From Phytoseiulus persimilis (Eukaryota; Arthropoda; Arachnida; Mesostigmata; Phytoseiidae), in NCBI GenBank assembly GCA_037576195.1, contig CM075103.1, forward strand, positions 21,576,001 through 21,640,000: a stretch of 64,000 bases of DNA, in the 5' to 3' direction. Position numbers and translations under genes: made by a program. How positions within the stretch are numbered: position 1 is the first letter of the stretch; each line of letters begins with the position of its first letter. Positions 60,362 through 64,000 of the stretch are shown piece after piece. The notes under the pieces are model-generated. The model made no database searches and had not been told where the DNA came from. It saw nothing but the letters and a program-made list of their open reading frames with translations.

Positions 60362-63184
60362 TTCGGAGACTCTGAGCAATCTCCGAATACACTTCGCTCA
60401 AGCAATGGTACAGAAAGAAACAACGTGCTGCTGACGTGGTCTGCTATATTTACAAGCACAAACGCCCGCTAAATGAGCGGGTCTCGGGATCGTCCTGGGC
60501 GGCAATTGGTGCCACAGTGTTTTGGTCATCTTTTCAGCAGCCTCGGCAGACACTGCCATACGAAGTCCTTCGGAGAGATGTGATTTTGAATCATGCCGAA
60601 GAACAGAAAGCGATATATTGACCGTCACATCGTTGATAATTCTCATTATGCCCTCCGAAAGTGTTCGAAACCTAGCTCTATTTATGGAGGTTTCGGGGAT
60701 CTGTGGCTTATCTTGTTCGGCAACCTATCCGAATCATCCGTGGAAGGGGAATCTCAATCACGAATAAGTTCCCGAGGGCTGGAGTCAGAACTGGAGTGCT
60801 GGTCGCGGACTTTTCGAGATCCCCCTACGCGCGTCGTGAAAGTTGATTTGGTCGCATACAGTTGTGAAAGAGGCGCTTGCGCAACTTGAGGCTACCTATT
60901 TCTGTTGGGCTAAAGCTTAGAATCAACGCGATTCGGCGAGAGGCTACGATGTGCAGATTCTGAAGAGCGTATGCCACGTGTACCTCGAGAGTCGTCAGGA
61001 AGTGGAAATGGGGAGGGGTAGGTCGTTCCCGAAGTTCAGGAAGGAGGAGTTTTCATCGAACCAGCACGAGAATCTGATTCCGACGTTTCGATCCACTGCG
61101 GAGTGGAATTCCCCGAGACCGAGGCTTCCCCGGACGCATTTCAGCTCGATCATGTGGAGCAGTCATGACACTTGTCTCGAATCTCAAGATGAAAAGAAAC
61201 CGTCTCCTGGCACGTTCTGAATTCGGGAGCCGAAACTGACATTTGATTGTCGGAGAAAAATTTCGGACTCGCTCGCGACTTTCCCGTGAGGTCAAAGCGG
61301 GGAAGGCCCCACGCATGACACGTATGACATGGTTGATCGGGAACAATTCCGCAGCGTATGTGTTTGAAAACAGAGCGATAACTGATCATGCCGCTCTGTA
61401 TCCACTCGAAATCCTAGAGAAGGGTTGCGATCCCCTCATAGAACACTGCTGAGACCATAGAGCTCCGGTGGTGACTTCATTCTCGCTACGAGGCTTAAAG
61501 CTATCCGGATTGGGAATCGTTGTGTGTTATGGACAACAGGAGGTTCTGCTTTCGGAAAGGACGGGAAAATGGCCTGAAAACGTTGGAACGATTTCCCGCT
61601 CAAATCATCGAGAAACCTGGTGACGAATCTTTATGACCACTTGCAATGAAGGCAATTTTCCGTGCGACATATGCATATTTGTTGATCGATGGGCTCATAG
61701 TCTTAGAAATATTGAAGATGAAATATATAGTCTGGAAAGTGAAAATTTTCACCGCTACGAGCTCCACACTACTACTCCGCTGTTCCTTTTTCTTCTCTGT
61801 CGCTCTTCCTTCGCCATTGTGCTGAATACGAAAAATTATGAGTTGCAATTTTGTGCAGCTCTCTATGATAAATGATTTGTCTTGGTCAGGAACTCTTTCT
61901 CTGTCTCTGCCCGTTGCTTCAGGAACCTGCTGAGTCACCAAAGAACTTCGCGTCTAGACTTTAGATCGAGATTCAGATTCCAACACAAATGAGGACAAAT
62001 AAGGAAAATCGGAAGCAATGGAGCGATTTTCCACAGCTCATCACGGCGAACACATTCAGTCCGGGTCTTCTTCTTGAGTGCTCCCGAAACTATGAAATTT
62101 GGTTGTGCGTTCAGCGGATGTGCGGATCCATCCGTGGTTCGAGCCGATCGCCAACTGATTCCGTCGGAGAAACTCTGGTACAAAAAGAAAGACAAGTTGA
62201 TGAGTGCCAAGAGGGTCAGAGCTACTCGTGAGTCCCTATATCTACGTTCATGAGGGATTTCCGCCAAATAGAACTCGGGAGCGATGACTCAGATTGAGGC
62301 ACCGAGGCTGATGAATTCTTAGCCTTGTGGAAGGGGCGATCGTGAGAATTCCATTTATCCTACTGAAACGCAATCGCAGCGGAAGGTCTGAGGTAAGGTT
62401 CAGCTTTGAGCGGAGGGAATACGTGTTGAGCACCACTGCGTGGCCTTTGTTCAGATTTCTTCTGTGGTACTCACAGACCCAGCGAGGCTCCGTGCATAAG
62501 CACTCCAAGAGGTCGCACCCGGCGTTACTCATCGTCATTCGTCCTTGTCACGGTTTTCTCGTGTTCGGAGAACTACTTATCCAGTTTGCTCGGTCGAGAG
62601 ATGAAAAATTTTCAAGTCTTCGCTCCTCAATTATGGGTACTTCCGAGACGGTAACAGCCGCACAGCAACCTTGTTCCCATCTTTCGCACGACCGGGTGGA
62701 CGAACTTCCCGCCATCAATGCAACCCCCAAGCAGAGTCATCTTTTGGAGGAGAAATATCTTTATCATAAGGCCAGTAATTCCTTCTACCTTGTGAAGTGG
62801 TATCGCTCAACTCGCTTTCCATAATCAGGAGGGCAGTCAGAGGCTGGTTGCTGGTGGAACGGCCGCATCCAGCCTGGCAACGAATAACGTAGACCTAACA
62901 CCTAGCAGATTCGAATTACAGCTTAAACTCGCGCGGGTCCTCTGAGCGGTCACCGGTTCTTTACGCTTCAGGAGTACAATACAGTTCTCGCAACCTCGTT
63001 TTGAAGCTCCGTAGGACCAAGAAGTTGACCCGTTTGCATCTACCTCATATCACTCACAGTGCAGAAAGCCGAAACTACCCCTTGAGAGGAGCTCCTCAAT
63101 CTCTGAAAGCTGGATTCATTGATTCACTGGATTCTGGGTATAATCTCGTGTGCAGAGAATCTCAGCACCAGTGTTGGGCAAAAT
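60362..63184. other. no identified gene
   Basis: It should contain the RSL24D1 promoter at the left edge. A strong minus-strand acceptor (CTTTCTTTTTGTACCAG, near 62,170) is followed by an open frame (QLAIGSNHGWIRTSAERT) ending in a stop near 62,050; it has no identified partner exons. The plus frame 62,327-62,824 is open, but I see no domain. Confidence 0.4.
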
Positions 63185-63300
63185 CATAATCATGATTGTG
63201 AATATGATTATGTCCCCCGGGTCCTATGCTTATGATTACGATTATAATCGTAATCGTGATCACCATCATGCCGTGATCATATCCGTAATCATGCGATTCT
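63185..63300. repeat. GATTAT/ATAATC-rich low-complexity tract
   Basis: Imperfect runs of ATCATAATCATGATT and TTATGATTACGATTATAATC, on both strands, form local hairpins. It directly precedes the 163-bp tandem repeat. Confidence 0.75.
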
Positions 63301-63319
63301 TCTTGAGAACAAGATTTTC

Positions 63320-63730
63320 GGCACGGTTGAAACGTTGGCAGGGGTTTTCGGGGTCGCTGAGCGCGATGCAGGTGTCAGTTTTCCTCGATGCTTCCGACCT
63401 GTCGCGGAATTCATTGAGAAGGCCAGATTCATGATTGCGGTCTCGCCGTCGACATGTGCTTTTCTGAAGATGCAAGACTTTGGGGGCGCTTGACACATTG
63501 TCGGGGGCTCGTGGGGTCGCTGAACACGATACAGGTGTTAGTTCAACTCGACCTCTCCATCCTGACGAGGAATTCGTTGAGGAGGCCAGGCTCATGGTTA
63601 TGATCTTGGTCTCGTCATCCGACTCCCTGGAAAACCACGATTCTGGGGGAGGTTTGAATGTGGTCAGGGGGTTTTTGGGATTGGCGATCACGATGCTACT
63701 TTTGGCTTTCCGCGATTCGTCCGTCCGTCC
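63320..63730. repeat. 163-bp tandem repeat, at least two and a half units
   Basis: GGTCGCTGA(G/A)C(G/A)CGATGCAGGTG recurs at 63352 and 63515, and GGAATTC(A/G)TTGAG(A/G)AGGCCAG recurs 163 bp apart. A more diverged third unit begins near 63,680. 163 is not a multiple of three, and related peptide-like strings on the minus strand fall in different frames, so this is best read as a non-coding satellite. Confidence 0.8.
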
Positions 63731-64000
63731 TGGTACGGAAATCGCTCATCGCTCATGAGAAGTTAAGTTGATAATGATGTAGAACTACGATCACGTGGAC
63801 TATAGCCTTTTACGAAGTGATCTAATCTGCTCTACCCCGCTTCGCGATTACTGCTCGACGTCCGAGCAACCTGGGAAAGCAGCAAAACACGCAATCAAAG
63901 GATTATGGAGAAGCGTGCCATACTTGAACGGGCATGCGAAGACGCGGCTCCAACCCCACGCACACCTTTGTCGGATCAGGCAGTATTTTCACGAGCCGTA
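63731..64000. other. no feature seen
   Basis: Nothing recognisable in the last 270 bases. Confidence 0.5.

Overview
This is a eukaryotic window, most likely from an arthropod. Recognisable housekeeping and signalling genes are split into exons by canonical GT-AG introns. Most introns in the compact genes are about 80-150 bp, with a few of 0.4-3 kb. AATAAA signals follow most of the gene ends. Homologues of RCC1L, TAB2/3, RNF121, DNAJB6/Mrj and RSL24D1, together with Ty1/copia and BEL/Pao retroelements, fit a compact, GC-balanced arthropod genome. A mesostigmatid mite is my guess, but nothing in the sequence fixes the species. No bacterial operons, rRNA, tRNA or CRISPR array were seen.

Left part (1-28.4 kb): this half is poor in recognisable genes. 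It holds a degenerate but structurally complete Ty1/copia element at 2,434-6,389 on the minus strand. That element has two LTRs, a 5-bp target-site duplication, a half-tRNA-type primer binding site, and broken gag, protease, integrase, RT and RNase H. Two inverted copies of an otherwise unexplained repeat, each with ~50-bp subunits, lie at ~1.3-1.56 kb and ~13.48-13.7 kb and bracket the copia element. A BEL/Pao 3' fragment lies at 25.7-26.7 kb. Several spliced-looking but unidentified genes are proposed at 10.4, 11.3-12.4, 20.8-21.1 and 23.4-24.3 kb. They rest on open frames with matching splice phases, not on homology.

Middle (28.4-42 kb): this is a dense gene cluster. It contains a two-Tudor protein (minus), RCC1L (plus, 7 exons, mitochondrial), an unidentified gene (minus), a TAB2/3-like adaptor (plus, CUE-like start, coiled coil, NZF zinc finger, unusual acidic tail), and the RING ubiquitin ligase RNF121 (minus, 4 exons). 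An unidentified exon overlaps the RNF121 5' end.

Right part (42-64 kb): this part has an intronless DNAJB6/Mrj-type cochaperone (minus) and RSL24D1/RLP24, a 60S ribosome biogenesis factor (minus). The three RSL24D1 exons are spread over 6 kb, and the second intron may hold an antisense nested gene. Near the right edge is a GATTAT-rich tract followed by a 163-bp tandem repeat. Long stretches between (42-50 kb, 51.5-54.2 kb, 60.4-63.1 kb) gave nothing I could identify.

The genes do not form one pathway. They are unrelated housekeeping, signalling, proteostasis and germline-type functions, arranged as usual in an animal genome.
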